DNA of 64,000 nt from CAVSIS01 sp963814875 (GCA_963814875.1 CAWFFJ010000021.1:1-64000), one strand, 5' to 3'; shown: positions 14,544 to 27,734, counted from the stretch's first letter. The notes: a model not told the origin generated them from the sequence alone. Program-made: numbers and translations.

Positions 14544-16178
14544 TCATGGAGCCGCGGGCGGCGCGACGACCACCACCACGGCGGGGCCCGGCAGCCTCGG
14601 AACCACGAGACGCTGGCGGTGCTCCGCGTCGGACCAGCGCACCGTGAGCTCGTGCTCGCCCGAGGCGACCATCTTGCGAACGATGGGGATGGACCCGAGC
14701 GAGCGTCCGTCGAGGAAGGCGATCCCGCCGGGCGGCGCCGAGCTCTGATCTGGGAGGATGGTCACCAGGCCGACGTCCATGGTCAGTGAGAGCACGCGCG
14801 TGTCGGCGTCGACGTTTCGGAACAGGGTCTGGGACGGGTAGTCCGGGAGCAACATCGTGAAGGTGTGGCGTCCTGGAGTGAGGCGCACCTCACCGGAGGC
14901 GATGCGGCCGCCTCCGAGCCCCCGTCCGTCAACGGTCACCTCTGCGGGCGGGTCGATGACCAGGCGGACGGTGACCTGACTGGGAGTGGGAGGCGGGGTC
15001 GGCTCGGTTTCCGGAGTCGGCGTGGGCGATGGCGTCGGTGTCGCGGTGGGCGTGGCCGTCGGCGTCGGGGTGGGAATCCAGGGCGGTCCGCCCGGACCGA
15101 ACACGAGCTTCTGCGCCCCCGGAGAGAGGATGATGATCGCAGTCGAGCCCAGCAGAACGAGCAGCAGCAGCAGGAAGATCAGCGCTGCCGGGCTGCGCCT
15201 CGAGTCGGCGGGCGGGGTCGGGGTCCGGCTGAGGACGGCCGCTGCCGGGCGTGGTGCTGGCTCGCGTAGCGCGAGCTCCCGAGTCGCAGCGTTCTCACCG
15301 AGGCCGTCCATTCGGCGCACCATGCGGCGCAGAACGGCGGTCGTGTCGTCGCTGGGAAGGGCGTCGAGGGCGACACCGATTCGTCGCAGCGCGTCGCCGA
15401 GCTCCCGCGCGCTCTGCCAGCGCTCGCCGGGCGCCTTGGCCATCGCCCTGCGGATGACGGCGTCGAGGTCGGGCGGGCACGCGGCGGAAATCTTCGCCGG
15501 TGGCTCCGGCTCGTCGTTGAGGATGCGGTAGAGAACATTCGAGAGCGAAGATCCGGCAAACGGGCGAACGCCCGTCAACAGCTCGTAGCCCACCACGCCG
15601 AGCGCGAAGATGTCGGCCCGGCCGTCGACCTCGCCGCCCTGAATCTGCTCCGGGGCGAGGTAGCCGGCGGTGCCGAGGGCGACTCCGGTTTGGGTGAGCT
15701 TCGAGCCGCCGTCGAGCGACTTGGCGATCCCGAAGTCCATGATCTTGACAGTGCCGTCCTCGAGCACGCGGATGTTCGACGGCTTGATGTCGCGGTGGAT
15801 GACGCCACGCTGGTGGGCGTAGTCGAGGCCGTCGCACACCTGGATGAGGATCGAGACCACCGTGGTCGGGTCGGAGAGCACGGCTGCGCCGGCGAGCTGG
15901 TCGAGGTCATATCCGGAGAGAAGCTCCTGCACGATATAGGGGACGTCGCCCTCGAGCCCGTAGTCGAAGACCAGCGTGATGTTGGGGTGGACGAGGTTAC
16001 CGACGACCCGCGCCTCGCGCTCGAAGCGCTGCCGGACCTCGGCGTCCGGCGTCGAGCACATCTTGATCGCGACCTCGCGACCGATGTGAGGGTCGCGCGC
16101 ACGGTAGATGACGCCGAAGCCTCCGCTGGCAATCTGGCCGAGGATCTCGTATTTGCCAATCTGTTCGGGGACGTGCAT
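14544..16178 (-). CDS. Transmembrane Ser/Thr protein kinase (PknB type) with PEGA-like C-terminus
   Basis: The 544-aa protein has a complete Hanks-type kinase domain (about residues 8-275): GQIASGGFG loop, Lys39 in VAIK, the HRDIKPSN catalytic loop with Asp130, DFG at 148-150 and APEQ. A linker leads to one membrane helix (about 331-352). Outside the membrane is a Pro/Thr-rich stretch (about 366-400) and two beta-rich repeats resembling PEGA domains (VRLVIDPPAEVTVDGRGLG; LDGRSLGSIPIVRKM). It probably senses a cell-envelope signal and phosphorylates cytosolic targets. GGGGAGAGGGG lies upstream of the ATG. Confidence 0.92.
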   Translation of the reverse strand: MHVPEQIGKYEILGQIASGGFGVIYRARDPHIGREVAIKMCSTPDAEVRQRFEREARVVGNLVHPNITLVFDYGLEGDVPYIVQELLSGYDLDQLAGAAVLSDPTTVVSILIQVCDGLDYAHQRGVIHRDIKPSNIRVLEDGTVKIMDFGIAKSLDGGSKLTQTGVALGTAGYLAPEQIQGGEVDGRADIFALGVVGYELLTGVRPFAGSSLSNVLYRILNDEPEPPAKISAACPPDLDAVIRRAMAKAPGERWQSARELGDALRRIGVALDALPSDDTTAVLRRMVRRMDGLGENAATRELALREPAPRPAAAVLSRTPTPPADSRRSPAALIFLLLLLVLLGSTAIIILSPGAQKLVFGPGGPPWIPTPTPTATPTATPTPSPTPTPETEPTPPPTPSQVTVRLVIDPPAEVTVDGRGLGGGRIASGEVRLTPGRHTFTMLLPDYPSQTLFRNVDADTRVLSLTMDVGLVTILPDQSSAPPGGIAFLDGRSLGSIPIVRKMVASGEHELTVRWSDAEHRQRLVVPRLPGPAVVVVVAPPAAP

Positions 16179-16300
16179 TCAGCTCGAACCCCTCTCCCCA
16201 GGCGCCGGTCCCCTCCTGCGCCGGGACAACCGTCCATCCGCATTATCCACGATATCGCGTGCGTGCTCGTGCCGAGCGCGCCAGACGGTGCAGCGCCGCG

Positions 16301-16957
16301 TTACACCAATCCGTGCGTCAGGAAGAAGGACAGCTCCTCGAGGTGGATCTTGAGGTCGACCGTCTTCACCTGCACGCCCTGCGGAGCCCGCACCTGAAGC
16401 GGGGCGAAGTTCAGGATCGCCTTGACGCCGGCCGCGGCCATCTGGTCGCAGACCTTCTGCGCTGACCCCGCAGGGGTCGTGATGACGCCGATCTCGACGT
16501 GGCGCTGTACGACGATCTCTGCAAGGCGGGCGGCATCCTCGACCAGGAGGCCGCCCGGGGTCGGCTCGCCGATCTTTCCGGGGTCTGAGTCGAGCACCCC
16601 GACGACCAGAAACGAACCGCCGGAGAAGCCCGAGTAGTGGCACAGCGCCGTGCCGAGGTTGCCGGCGCCGACGATCAGCAGTCGGCGCTCGCGGTCGAGG
16701 CCGAGGATCTCGACCACGTACTGGCGCAGCTCCCGCACGTTGTAGCCGACGCCACGGACGCCGAACTCACCAAAGTACGCGAGGTCCTTCCGGATCTGGG
16801 CCGAGTTGAGGTTGAAGCGCCGCGCGAGCTCTTGGCTCGACACGGTGTCAATGCCGAGATCGATCAGGCGTTCGACGCAGCGCAGATAGATCGACAGCCG
16901 GGCGATCGTGAGATCCGAGATCGACTTCGCGTCGAGGTGCCGTTTGTAGGCTGCCAT
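16301..16957 (-). CDS. rex: Redox-sensing transcriptional repressor Rex
   Basis: Rex senses the NADH/NAD+ ratio and represses respiratory or fermentative genes when NADH is low. The 218-aa product has an N-terminal winged helix (about residues 15-75; SSQELARRFNLNSAQIRKDLAYFGEFGVRGVGY, the Rex signature), then a Rossmann domain with IVGAGNLGTAL, and a C-terminal swapped helix (HLEELSFFLTHGL). It is the last gene of the nuo operon, 6 bp after nuoN. A Rex-type operator lies at the nuo promoter, so the operon is likely autoregulated by its last product. Confidence 0.95.
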   Translation of the reverse strand: MAAYKRHLDAKSISDLTIARLSIYLRCVERLIDLGIDTVSSQELARRFNLNSAQIRKDLAYFGEFGVRGVGYNVRELRQYVVEILGLDRERRLLIVGAGNLGTALCHYSGFSGGSFLVVGVLDSDPGKIGEPTPGGLLVEDAARLAEIVVQRHVEIGVITTPAGSAQKVCDQMAAAGVKAILNFAPLQVRAPQGVQVKTVDLKIHLEELSFFLTHGLV

Positions 16958-16963
16958 GTGTTG

Positions 16964-18412
16964 CTACCTCACGAGAACCTGTATCGCCGTCTGTGCTGCC
17001 GTCAGGATCGGGGTCGGGTAGAGCCCGATGAACACCACTGCGAGGGCAGCGAGGGACGCCACGGCAGTGATCGCGAGCGAGCGCGGGAACGCGGGCTGTC
17101 GCTTCGGCAGCGGCTGCATGTACATGACGTAGACCACCCGCAGGTAATAGAACGCCGACAGCAACGAGTTGAGAACCCCGACGACGGCCAGCCAGACCAG
17201 GCCCTGGTTGACCGCGGCGCGGAAGATCATGAACTTTCCGGTGAACCCGACGAACGGCGGTAGCCCGGCGAGCGAGAACAGACAGACCGTGAGGGCAAGA
17301 GCGAGCACGGGCCGGTTCCACCCCTGACCGGCGAGGTCCGAAATCAAGTGCGGCTCGTTCTCGCGCTCGGAGAGCACTGCGACTACGGCAAACGCGCCGA
17401 TGTTCATGACCGTGTAGGCCGCCAGGTAGACCAACACCGCGGAGCCGCCGTCGCTGCCGGCCACGATGATGCCGACCATGGCATATCCCATGTGCGCGAT
17501 GCCGGAGTAGGCGAGCATGCGCTTGATGTCGCGCTGCACGATGGCGACGATGTTGCCGAGGGTCTGCGAGCCGATCGCCATGATTGCGGCCGCGAGGAGC
17601 CAGTGCGGCGAGGTGTGGATCAGGTCCATGCCGTCCGCCAGCCGCAGCAGCACGATGAGGGCGGCACCCTTGGGGACAACCGAGAGAAACGCGGTGACCG
17701 GGGTCGGGCCGCCCTGGTAGACGTCGGGGGCCCAGCCGTGGAATGGGAACAGGGCGAGCTTGAAGGCGAAGCCGCCCACCACCATTGCCAGACCGATCGC
17801 CGCGAGCGGGTCGAGGCGGCCGGCCGAGACGATTGCGGTGCTCATCGCTGCGAGGTCGGTCGTGGCCGTCGACCCGTACAGCAGCGCGATGCCGAAAACC
17901 ACGAACGCCGACGCGAACGCTCCGACCACGAAGTACTTGATGCCGGCCTCGAGGCTGATCGGAACGCTGCGCAGGAAGGCGTTGAGCACGTACAGCGGAA
18001 TCGACAGCAGCTCGAGACCGAGGAACAGCGGCAGTGCGTCGACGGACGAAGCCATGACCATGGCGCCGGCGGTCGCGAACAGCAGCAGCGAGTAGAACTC
18101 GCCCTGATCAGCGTCGCTGCGGCGCAGGAAAGGACCGGCCATCCATGCGGTGAGGAAGACCGCAACCAGGATGTAAAGGTCGACGAAGCCGGTGACCGCG
18201 TCGACCTGCAGCATGCCGCCCCAGACCCTCCCCGGCAGCGGCAGCGTCAGCCGTGCCCACGCGGCGCCGACCACGGTCAGCATCGTCAGCTCGGAGAGGT
18301 AGCGCCGCACGGGCGGAATGAACGCCTCGAGCACCAGCAGCAACCCGGCCGCGACCGCCAGGATGGCGACGGGGGTGATGGCGAGGAGGTCAACGGTGGA
18401 AGGCGAGAACAC
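16964..18412 (-). CDS. nuoN: NADH-quinone oxidoreductase subunit N
   Basis: This is an antiporter-like proton-pumping subunit of complex I in the membrane arm. The 482-aa product has about 14 membrane helices, with the conserved Glu in GLELLSIPLYVLNAF and the proton-channel region FPFHGWAPDVYQGGPTPVTAF. It follows nuoM by 15 bp. The C-terminus (MYMQPLPKR and the last helices) is complete. Confidence 0.95.
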   Translation of the reverse strand: MFSPSTVDLLAITPVAILAVAAGLLLVLEAFIPPVRRYLSELTMLTVVGAAWARLTLPLPGRVWGGMLQVDAVTGFVDLYILVAVFLTAWMAGPFLRRSDADQGEFYSLLLFATAGAMVMASSVDALPLFLGLELLSIPLYVLNAFLRSVPISLEAGIKYFVVGAFASAFVVFGIALLYGSTATTDLAAMSTAIVSAGRLDPLAAIGLAMVVGGFAFKLALFPFHGWAPDVYQGGPTPVTAFLSVVPKGAALIVLLRLADGMDLIHTSPHWLLAAAIMAIGSQTLGNIVAIVQRDIKRMLAYSGIAHMGYAMVGIIVAGSDGGSAVLVYLAAYTVMNIGAFAVVAVLSERENEPHLISDLAGQGWNRPVLALALTVCLFSLAGLPPFVGFTGKFMIFRAAVNQGLVWLAVVGVLNSLLSAFYYLRVVYVMYMQPLPKRQPAFPRSLAITAVASLAALAVVFIGLYPTPILTAAQTAIQVLVR

Positions 18413-18427
18413 GGTTCGTCCTCCTCG

Positions 18428-19927
18428 TCAGCGGCCCAGCAGGAGGCGCACGGAGGCCTCCATCGGGGACAGGAAAGTGGTCGGATGCACGCCGATCCAC
18501 ACGATCAATACCAGCAGCGGGGAGACCGCAAGCAGCTCGCGCGCACTGATGTCTTTGAGGTCGCGGTTCTCCTCATGGCGCAGGGGGTTCCAGAACACCC
18601 GCTCGACCATCCACAACATGTAGACCGCTCCGAAGATGATGCCGAGCGTGGCCACCACGACCGCGACGGGCTGGCTGGACCACGATCCGGCGAGGATCAG
18701 GAACTCCCCGACGAAGCCGTTGAGGCCGGGCAGACCGATCGACGACAGGGTGACCAGCAGGAACACTGCGGTGTAGACGGGCATCACCTTCGCGATGCCG
18801 CCGTAGTCCGCGATCAGTCGGGTGTGGCGCCGCTCATAGATGACGCCCACGAGCAGGAAGAGGGCGCCGGTGGAAAGGCCGTGGTTGACCATCTGCAGGA
18901 TCGCGCCCTGGGTGGAGGCGACGGTGCCGCCGGCGAGGCCGAGCATGACGAAGCCGAGGTGGCTCACGGAGGAGTAGGCGACCAGCTTCTTCATGTCGGG
19001 CTGGACCATGGCCACCCACGCGCCGTACAGGATGCCGATCACCGAGAGCGCGAGGATGATCGGAAGGAACGCTTCCCACGCGGCCGGGAAGAACGCGCGG
19101 TTGAATCGCAGGAAGCCGTAGGTGCCGAGCTTGAGCAGGACGCCGGCGAGGATGATCGAGCCGCCCGTGGGTGCCTCGACGTGAGCGTCGGGCAGCCAGG
19201 TGTGGAACGGGAACATCGGCACCTTGATCGCGAAGGCGAGTGCGAACGCGGCGAAGGCCAGCAGCTGCGGGCTCGAGAAGAAAGTGTCGCCGATCGGCAG
19301 CTGGTGAGCGCTCGTCAGCAGGTCGGTATAGGCGTAGCTCCACGTTCCGGTGAGTCCGTGGTGGAACGAGGCCAGGTACAGGATTGCGACCAGCATCAGG
19401 ACCGAGCCGACCATGGTGAAGATGAAGAACTTCACTGCGGCGTAGATCCGGCGCGCCCCGCCCCAGACCCCGATGATGAAGTACATCGGGATCAGCATCA
19501 GCTCCCAGAAGACGTAGAACAGGAACATGTCGAGCGACAGGAACGCACCGAGCATGCCGGTAGTGAGCAACAGCAGCGAGATGTGGAAGCCCTTCACCCG
19601 CTCGTGGATTGAGGTCCACGAGGCCAGGATGACCACCGGAATCAGCAGGGTCGTGAGCAGCACCAGCAGGAGCGAGATGCCGTCGACGCCGAGCCGGTAG
19701 GAGATCCCGAACTGCGGGATCCACGACGCCTCCTCGACCATCTGAAAGCCGGGCAGGTTGGCGTCGAAGCCGGTCCATACCAGGCATGAGGCTGCGAACA
19801 CGGCCAGCGAGATCGCGAGCGCGAGCCAGCGGTGGAGCTTCTCCAGGCGCGCCGGCACCAACCCGAGCAGCAGCGCGGCAAGGGCCGGCGCGAGGGTGAC
19901 GACGGAGAGCAGGCGGTCATCCAGCAC
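18428..19927 (-). CDS. nuoM: NADH-quinone oxidoreductase subunit M
   Basis: The 499-aa antiporter-like subunit of complex I has the key Glu in FWELMLIPMYFIIGVWGG and the channel motif TWLPDAHVEAPTGGSIILAG with LLKLGTYGFLRF. About 14 membrane helices are predicted. It lies between nuoL (12 bp) and nuoN in the standard order. Confidence 0.95.
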   Translation of the reverse strand: MLDDRLLSVVTLAPALAALLLGLVPARLEKLHRWLALAISLAVFAASCLVWTGFDANLPGFQMVEEASWIPQFGISYRLGVDGISLLLVLLTTLLIPVVILASWTSIHERVKGFHISLLLLTTGMLGAFLSLDMFLFYVFWELMLIPMYFIIGVWGGARRIYAAVKFFIFTMVGSVLMLVAILYLASFHHGLTGTWSYAYTDLLTSAHQLPIGDTFFSSPQLLAFAAFALAFAIKVPMFPFHTWLPDAHVEAPTGGSIILAGVLLKLGTYGFLRFNRAFFPAAWEAFLPIILALSVIGILYGAWVAMVQPDMKKLVAYSSVSHLGFVMLGLAGGTVASTQGAILQMVNHGLSTGALFLLVGVIYERRHTRLIADYGGIAKVMPVYTAVFLLVTLSSIGLPGLNGFVGEFLILAGSWSSQPVAVVVATLGIIFGAVYMLWMVERVFWNPLRHEENRDLKDISARELLAVSPLLVLIVWIGVHPTTFLSPMEASVRLLLGR

Positions 19928-19939
19928 GGGCGCCTCCGA

Positions 19940-21925
<1,986 letters not shown>

Positions 21926-21937
21926 CGCGTCGCCCTC

Positions 21938-22285
21938 CTACCAGCGAAGGATGTTGAGGCGGTCCACGTCGATGGACTTCTTGACCCGGTTCAGGGCGAT
22001 GAACAGGGCGAGGCCGACCGCCGCTTCGGCGGCGGCGACGCCGATGACGAAGAAGATGAACAGCTGACCGGCCAGCGCTGCTGCGGCGTGCCCCGGCTCA
22101 GCGGCAAGCTTGAGCGCGAAGGCGGCAAAGGCGACGTTGGCCGAGTTCAGCATGATCTCGAGCGAGAGGAAGATGGCGATGCCGTTGCGGCGCAGGAGGA
22201 CGCCGATAGTGCCGATCGTGAACAGCACGGCGGCGAGGGCCAGGACCCAGTTATAGGGGATCGCGATCAGGTCCGCCGGGTTCAT
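21938..22285 (-). CDS. nuoK: NADH-quinone oxidoreductase subunit K
   Basis: The 115-aa product has three membrane helices with the two conserved glutamates in FLSLEIMLNSANVAFAAF and VAAAEAAVGLALF, which form part of the proton path. It overlaps nuoJ by ATGA. The N-terminus is slightly longer than in E. coli, and the C-terminus ends NILRW. Confidence 0.95.
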   Translation of the reverse strand: MNPADLIAIPYNWVLALAAVLFTIGTIGVLLRRNGIAIFLSLEIMLNSANVAFAAFALKLAAEPGHAAAALAGQLFIFFVIGVAAAEAAVGLALFIALNRVKKSIDVDRLNILRW

Positions 22286-22782
22286 CGGGACTCCCTCCGG
22301 GCCAGGAACACCGCGCCGACGATGGCGGCGACCAGGATCAACGAGACGAACTCGAAGGCGAACACGTGGGAGCCGAGCAGCGCACGTCCGAGAGGAAACG
22401 CAGTGCCGGCCTCGGACCCAGGCACCACAGAGCCGAGGGCAGGGGCGAGCCGAGACGCCGCCCAGACCACCACTGAGCCGATCGCGATCGCGGTGATCGC
22501 GCCGAGCCCTGCCTGCATCGGGCGCCCGCTGCCAAGGCGCTCGACACGGCCGATGTTGAGCAGCATGACCACAAACAGAAACAGCACCATGATCGCGCCG
22601 GAGTAGACGATGAGCTGGATCGCGGCCAGGAAGTCCATGCCGAGCAGGGCGAAGATCGCGGCCAGAGCGAAGAACACGAGCACCAGCGACAGCACGTTGA
22701 TGAACGGGCTGCGGTGGGCGATGGCGACGATCGCGAACACGATCGCCATCGCGGCCGCGACCAGGAATGCGTAGGTCACCAT
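22282..22782 (-). CDS. nuoJ: NADH-quinone oxidoreductase subunit J
   Basis: The 166-aa product has five membrane helices including the conserved FALLGMDFLAAIQLIVYSGAIMVLFLFVVMLL region with the pi-bulge helix. It lies 14 bp after nuoH; nuoI, which normally stands between them, is missing. The start is ATG 22782 because the upstream Met (22833) would extend into nuoH. Confidence 0.93.
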   Translation of the reverse strand: MVTYAFLVAAAMAIVFAIVAIAHRSPFINVLSLVLVFFALAAIFALLGMDFLAAIQLIVYSGAIMVLFLFVVMLLNIGRVERLGSGRPMQAGLGAITAIAIGSVVVWAASRLAPALGSVVPGSEAGTAFPLGRALLGSHVFAFEFVSLILVAAIVGAVFLARRESR

Positions 22783-22796
22783 CCGGGACCTCCCCC

Positions 22797-23861
22797 CTAC
22801 ATCCAGCCGAGGGCCATGGCGACACCGACCCACAGGAAGTTGAGCACCGACAGCGGGACCATCACCTTCCAGCCGAGGCCCATGAGCTGATCAAAACGGA
22901 AGCGCGGCAGAGTCCACCGGACCCACACGAAGAACCAGAGGAAGAACGCAACCTTCACGGAGAACACCGCGATCGAGAAGATCGCGCCAAGCCAGCCATG
23001 GGGCGTGGCAAAGCCGGGCAACGTCCAGCCGCCGAAGAAGAGCAGCGTGATCAGCGCTGCCGAGGTGACCATGTTGATGTACTCGCTCATGAAGAACGCG
23101 GCGAACTTCATCGACGAGTACTCGGTGTGGTAGCCGGCGACGAGCTCCGAGTCGGCCTCGGGGAGGTCGAAGGGAAGGCGGTTGGTCTCGGCGAAGGCGG
23201 CGACGATGAAGGTGATCGCGCCGAGAAACTGCGGGATCACATTCCACCTCGGGAGGTAGTGAATCACGGGCAGGGAGATCAAGGGCGCGGACTGGTAGAG
23301 AACCACGTCGTCGAGGCGCAGCGAGCCGGTCGCCATCAGCACCCCGACCACCGAGACGGTCATCGCGAGCTCGTAGGAGATCATCTGCGCCGAGGCGCGG
23401 ATGCCGCCGAACAGCGAGTACTTGTTGTTCGACGCCCAGCCGGCGAGCACGATCGAGTAGACGCTCAGCGAGGCGACGGCGAAGATGTAGAGCACGCCGA
23501 TGTTGAGGTTGGGGGCGACGAGAAAGCCATCGATCGGGTAACCGAACAGGGTCAGGCCCGGGTCGTAGCCGACCGGAATCACGATGAAGGTCGTCAGAGC
23601 GACGGTCAGAGCGATCACCGGGGCGAGCACGTACAGAAACGGATTGACGCCCGTCGGGACCAGGTTCTCCTTGGTGATCAGCTTGACCGCATCGACCACC
23701 GGCTGGAGCAGCCCGAAGGGACCAACGCGGTTGGGGCCGAGGCGATCTTGGATGAGGGCCGAACCGCGGCGTTCCACCCACACCATGATCGGCACCGTCG
23801 TCAGCAGGATGACGACGACAATCGCCAGCTTGATGCCGATGGTCGCGAGCTCAACCCACAT
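22797..23861 (-). CDS. nuoH: NADH-quinone oxidoreductase subunit H
   Basis: NuoH joins the membrane arm to the quinone site. The 354-aa product has about eight helices, with ERRGSALIQDRLGPNRVGPFGLLQ and the acidic loop AETNRLPFDLPEADSELVAGYHTEY facing the quinone chamber. It overlaps the 3' end of nuoG by 11 bp. It is of normal length and complete. Confidence 0.95.
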   Translation of the reverse strand: MWVELATIGIKLAIVVVILLTTVPIMVWVERRGSALIQDRLGPNRVGPFGLLQPVVDAVKLITKENLVPTGVNPFLYVLAPVIALTVALTTFIVIPVGYDPGLTLFGYPIDGFLVAPNLNIGVLYIFAVASLSVYSIVLAGWASNNKYSLFGGIRASAQMISYELAMTVSVVGVLMATGSLRLDDVVLYQSAPLISLPVIHYLPRWNVIPQFLGAITFIVAAFAETNRLPFDLPEADSELVAGYHTEYSSMKFAAFFMSEYINMVTSAALITLLFFGGWTLPGFATPHGWLGAIFSIAVFSVKVAFFLWFFVWVRWTLPRFRFDQLMGLGWKVMVPLSVLNFLWVGVAMALGWM

Positions 23862-25440
23862 TCGGGACCTCCTCCAGGACGGGGATGCCCGGCTCGACGG
23901 AGAGCCGGCGGAAGGTCATGCCGGCGAACGCAGGAACCTCGGCCGCCATGGACTCGAACAGGGCGCGCGGCGTGGACGAGGGGTCCGTGCCGGCACCGAG
24001 GGCGGCGCCGAGCAGCGCCAGCACCTCCCACTGGGCCCGGGCGCCGTCGCGGGGATAAAGGCCGCGCTCGGCAAGCTGAACCCGCCCAGTCGACGAGGTG
24101 TAGGTGCCCTCGCTCTCGATCCACGAGGCGGCCGGAAGCAGGAGCGTCGCGCGCTGGGTGAGCAGCGTATGGGTGTGTGCGAACACCACGATCTCCTGAC
24201 GGGTCAGTGCCTTGGCTGCAGCCTCGCTGTCGAGCCACGGGTGAGCGTGGGCATCGAGCACGATCACCGGGCCAGTCGAGCTCATCACGAAGGACTCGAG
24301 AGCGCCGGCGTCCCCGAGCCGCAGGCCCATGAGTCGGGCGCCGGTCGAGTTGGGGTGGGCGTCAACGCTCGAGACCCACTCGCGGCGGCCGTTCTTGACG
24401 GAGCGGGGCTCGCCGGCCTCGACCGGCACCAGGACCTCGAGCCCGAGCTGGTCGACGAACACCTTCTTGGCCAGGTAGAGCGCCTCGTTGGACAGGTTCG
24501 CCGACGCGACAACCCGCGCGCCGGGGCGTTCCTGGAGCAGGGCCGCGAGCTCGGCGATCGACTGCTTCCACGACACCGTCTGACGGGTGCCGTCACGCAG
24601 CGCGGCCGGGTGCTCGACCTCGCGTACGTTCAGGCTCTCGGCGAGGTCACGCCCGTAGTCGCACATCCACCACCCGTTGACCTCGTTGTTGGCCCGCGGC
24701 ACGAACCGGTACACGATGCCCTTGTAGTGGCCGATCCGGATGTTGCAGCCGATCGAGCACCCCGGGCACACGGAGTCGGTGTCCTCGAGGTGCCAGACCC
24801 GGGCGCGGAAGCGGAACTCCTTGGTCGTCAGCGCGCCCACCGGGCACACGTCGGCGACGCACGCCGACCACGGGTTGACCAGCGGCGTGCCGTTGTAGGT
24901 GTCGATGTAGGAGTGGTTGCCGCGCGACTTCATGGTCAGGTCCGCGGTTTCGGCGATTTCCTCGGTGAAGCGGATGCAGCGGGTGCACTGGATGCAGCGG
25001 TTCTGGTTCTGGACCACGTGCGGACCGATCAGGCGGCGTTCGAAACCGGGGAAGGTGCGCCGCTCGTCGACCATGTGGGTGGTGTCGAGCCCGTACTCTA
25101 CGGAGTAGTCCTGGAGGTAGCACTCGCCGGCCTGGTCGCACACCGGGCAGTCGAGCGGGTGGTTCTCGAGCAGGAACTCCATCACCGCCGCACGCGCCTC
25201 CTTGACCCGCTCGCTTGCGGTGAGCACCACCATGCCGTCCCGCACCGGGGTCGAGCAGGCCGTCACCAGCCGCGGCAGTCCCTCGACCTCGACGAAGCAG
25301 ATGCGGCACTGGCCGACCACCGAGAGCCCGGGGTGATAGCAGTAGGTTGGGACCTCGATACCGACCTTGCCGGCTGCCTCGACGAGGTTGGTCCCCTCAG
25401 CGACCTGAACCTGGTTGCCGTCGATCGTCACCGTCACCAT
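23851..25440 (-). CDS. nuoG: NADH-quinone oxidoreductase subunit G
   Basis: The 529-aa iron-sulfur subunit of the NADH module carries a 2Fe-2S ferredoxin domain (CYHPGLSVVGQCRICFVEV...C), the His/Cys cluster HPLDCPVCDQAGEC, two 4Fe-4S binding sets (NRCIQCTRCIRF and CVADVCPVGA), and a molybdopterin-oxidoreductase-like C-terminal part with CPGCSIGCN...MCDYGR. It is much shorter than the ~900-aa E. coli protein, like many bacterial NuoG of this type. GGAGCGGCGCCG precedes the ATG. The gap to nuoF is 11 bp. Confidence 0.95.
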   Translation of the reverse strand: MVTVTIDGNQVQVAEGTNLVEAAGKVGIEVPTYCYHPGLSVVGQCRICFVEVEGLPRLVTACSTPVRDGMVVLTASERVKEARAAVMEFLLENHPLDCPVCDQAGECYLQDYSVEYGLDTTHMVDERRTFPGFERRLIGPHVVQNQNRCIQCTRCIRFTEEIAETADLTMKSRGNHSYIDTYNGTPLVNPWSACVADVCPVGALTTKEFRFRARVWHLEDTDSVCPGCSIGCNIRIGHYKGIVYRFVPRANNEVNGWWMCDYGRDLAESLNVREVEHPAALRDGTRQTVSWKQSIAELAALLQERPGARVVASANLSNEALYLAKKVFVDQLGLEVLVPVEAGEPRSVKNGRREWVSSVDAHPNSTGARLMGLRLGDAGALESFVMSSTGPVIVLDAHAHPWLDSEAAAKALTRQEIVVFAHTHTLLTQRATLLLPAASWIESEGTYTSSTGRVQLAERGLYPRDGARAQWEVLALLGAALGAGTDPSSTPRALFESMAAEVPAFAGMTFRRLSVEPGIPVLEEVPNVG

Positions 25441-25451
25441 CGGCGCCGCTC

Positions 25452-26765
<1,314 letters not shown>

Positions 26766-26780
26766 CGGTCCCCCGCCGGC

Positions 26781-27305
26781 CTACTTCAGACCATCGAGGA
26801 GCTCGTCGAGCGCCTCGACGGAGAGGTCGGTGTAGTAGTCGTCGTTGATTTGGATGACCGGCGCCTCGCCGCACGCCCCGAGGCACTCGACGCTGACCAG
26901 CGTGAAGCGACCGTCCGGGGTGGTTTCGCCAAAGCCGATTGCGAGCTTCTTCTTGAGGTGACTGACGAGCTCGCTCGTCCCGCACAGCTGACAGGACAAC
27001 GTGGTGCAGACCTGGAGCAGGTAGCGCCCGATCGGCCGGCACTGGTACATGGTGTAGAAGGTCAGGACTCCCTCGACGAACGCCGGTGGCAGCTCGAGCC
27101 GCTCGGCGACCGCCTGGACAATACCCGGCGAGATCCAGCCCCAGCGCTGCTGGGCCAGCCACAGGACCGGCAACAGCGCCGCCTTCCGGGTCGGGTACCG
27201 GCTGAGGATCGCGCGGATCTCCTCTTCCTGAGCCTCGTCGAAGGTGACGCGTTCCACCTCCTCGGGTCGCGCGATGGTGAGGGGTTGTGTGGTCGGGAGC
27301 AGCAT
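26781..27305 (-). CDS. nuoE: NADH-quinone oxidoreductase subunit E
   Basis: The 174-aa thioredoxin-like subunit binds the N1a 2Fe-2S cluster with the pattern C-x4-C in QVCTTLSCQLCG and C-x3-C in ECLGACGEAP. The N-terminal helical part (YPTRKAALLPVLWLAQQRWGWIS) is typical. Its ATG overlaps the TGA of nuoA (TGATG). Confidence 0.95.
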   Translation of the reverse strand: MLLPTTQPLTIARPEEVERVTFDEAQEEEIRAILSRYPTRKAALLPVLWLAQQRWGWISPGIVQAVAERLELPPAFVEGVLTFYTMYQCRPIGRYLLQVCTTLSCQLCGTSELVSHLKKKLAIGFGETTPDGRFTLVSVECLGACGEAPVIQINDDYYTDLSVEALDELLDGLK

Positions 27306-27721
27306 CACGCGCCTCCGTCGCGACCGAGGGTGGGGGCGGCGCCGCGCCGCGACCAGTCGAAAACACCCTTCTTCCACAGCCAGAGGTAGATCAGAGCGAG
27401 CAGGAGGATGAAGGCCAGCATGTCGAGCAGGAGTACCCAGGCGCCGCTCGCGAGCTGCTCGCGGTAGGTGACGGCCCATGGGTAGAGGAAAGCGACCTCG
27501 ACGTCGAGCACCACGAAGATCAGCGCAACCAGGTAGAACTTGACGGAGATTCGCTTCTGCGCCCTGTCGAGAATGGGCACGCCGCTCTCGTAGGCCTCGC
27601 CCTTCATGGCCGAACGATCGCGCTGCCTCTGCCCCACGAGGACGGCAAAGCCGAGCATCGCACCTGCGATCGCGAGGGCAGCCGCGAAGGTGATCAGGAC
27701 CGGTAGGAACTGCGAGGCCAT
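27305..27721 (-). CDS. nuoA: NADH-quinone oxidoreductase subunit A
   Basis: The 138-aa first gene product of the operon has three membrane helices and the conserved loop YESGVPILDRAQKRISVKFYLVALIFVVLDVEVAFLYPWAV. Directly after it comes nuoE, so nuoB, nuoC and nuoD are not here. GGGAGGGGGAGG stands before the ATG at 27721; the upstream in-frame Met at 27736 lies inside the proposed Rex operator and is rejected. Confidence 0.94.
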   Translation of the reverse strand: MASQFLPVLITFAAALAIAGAMLGFAVLVGQRQRDRSAMKGEAYESGVPILDRAQKRISVKFYLVALIFVVLDVEVAFLYPWAVTYREQLASGAWVLLLDMLAFILLLALIYLWLWKKGVFDWSRRGAAPTLGRDGGA

Positions 27722-27734
27722 ACCTCCCCCTCCC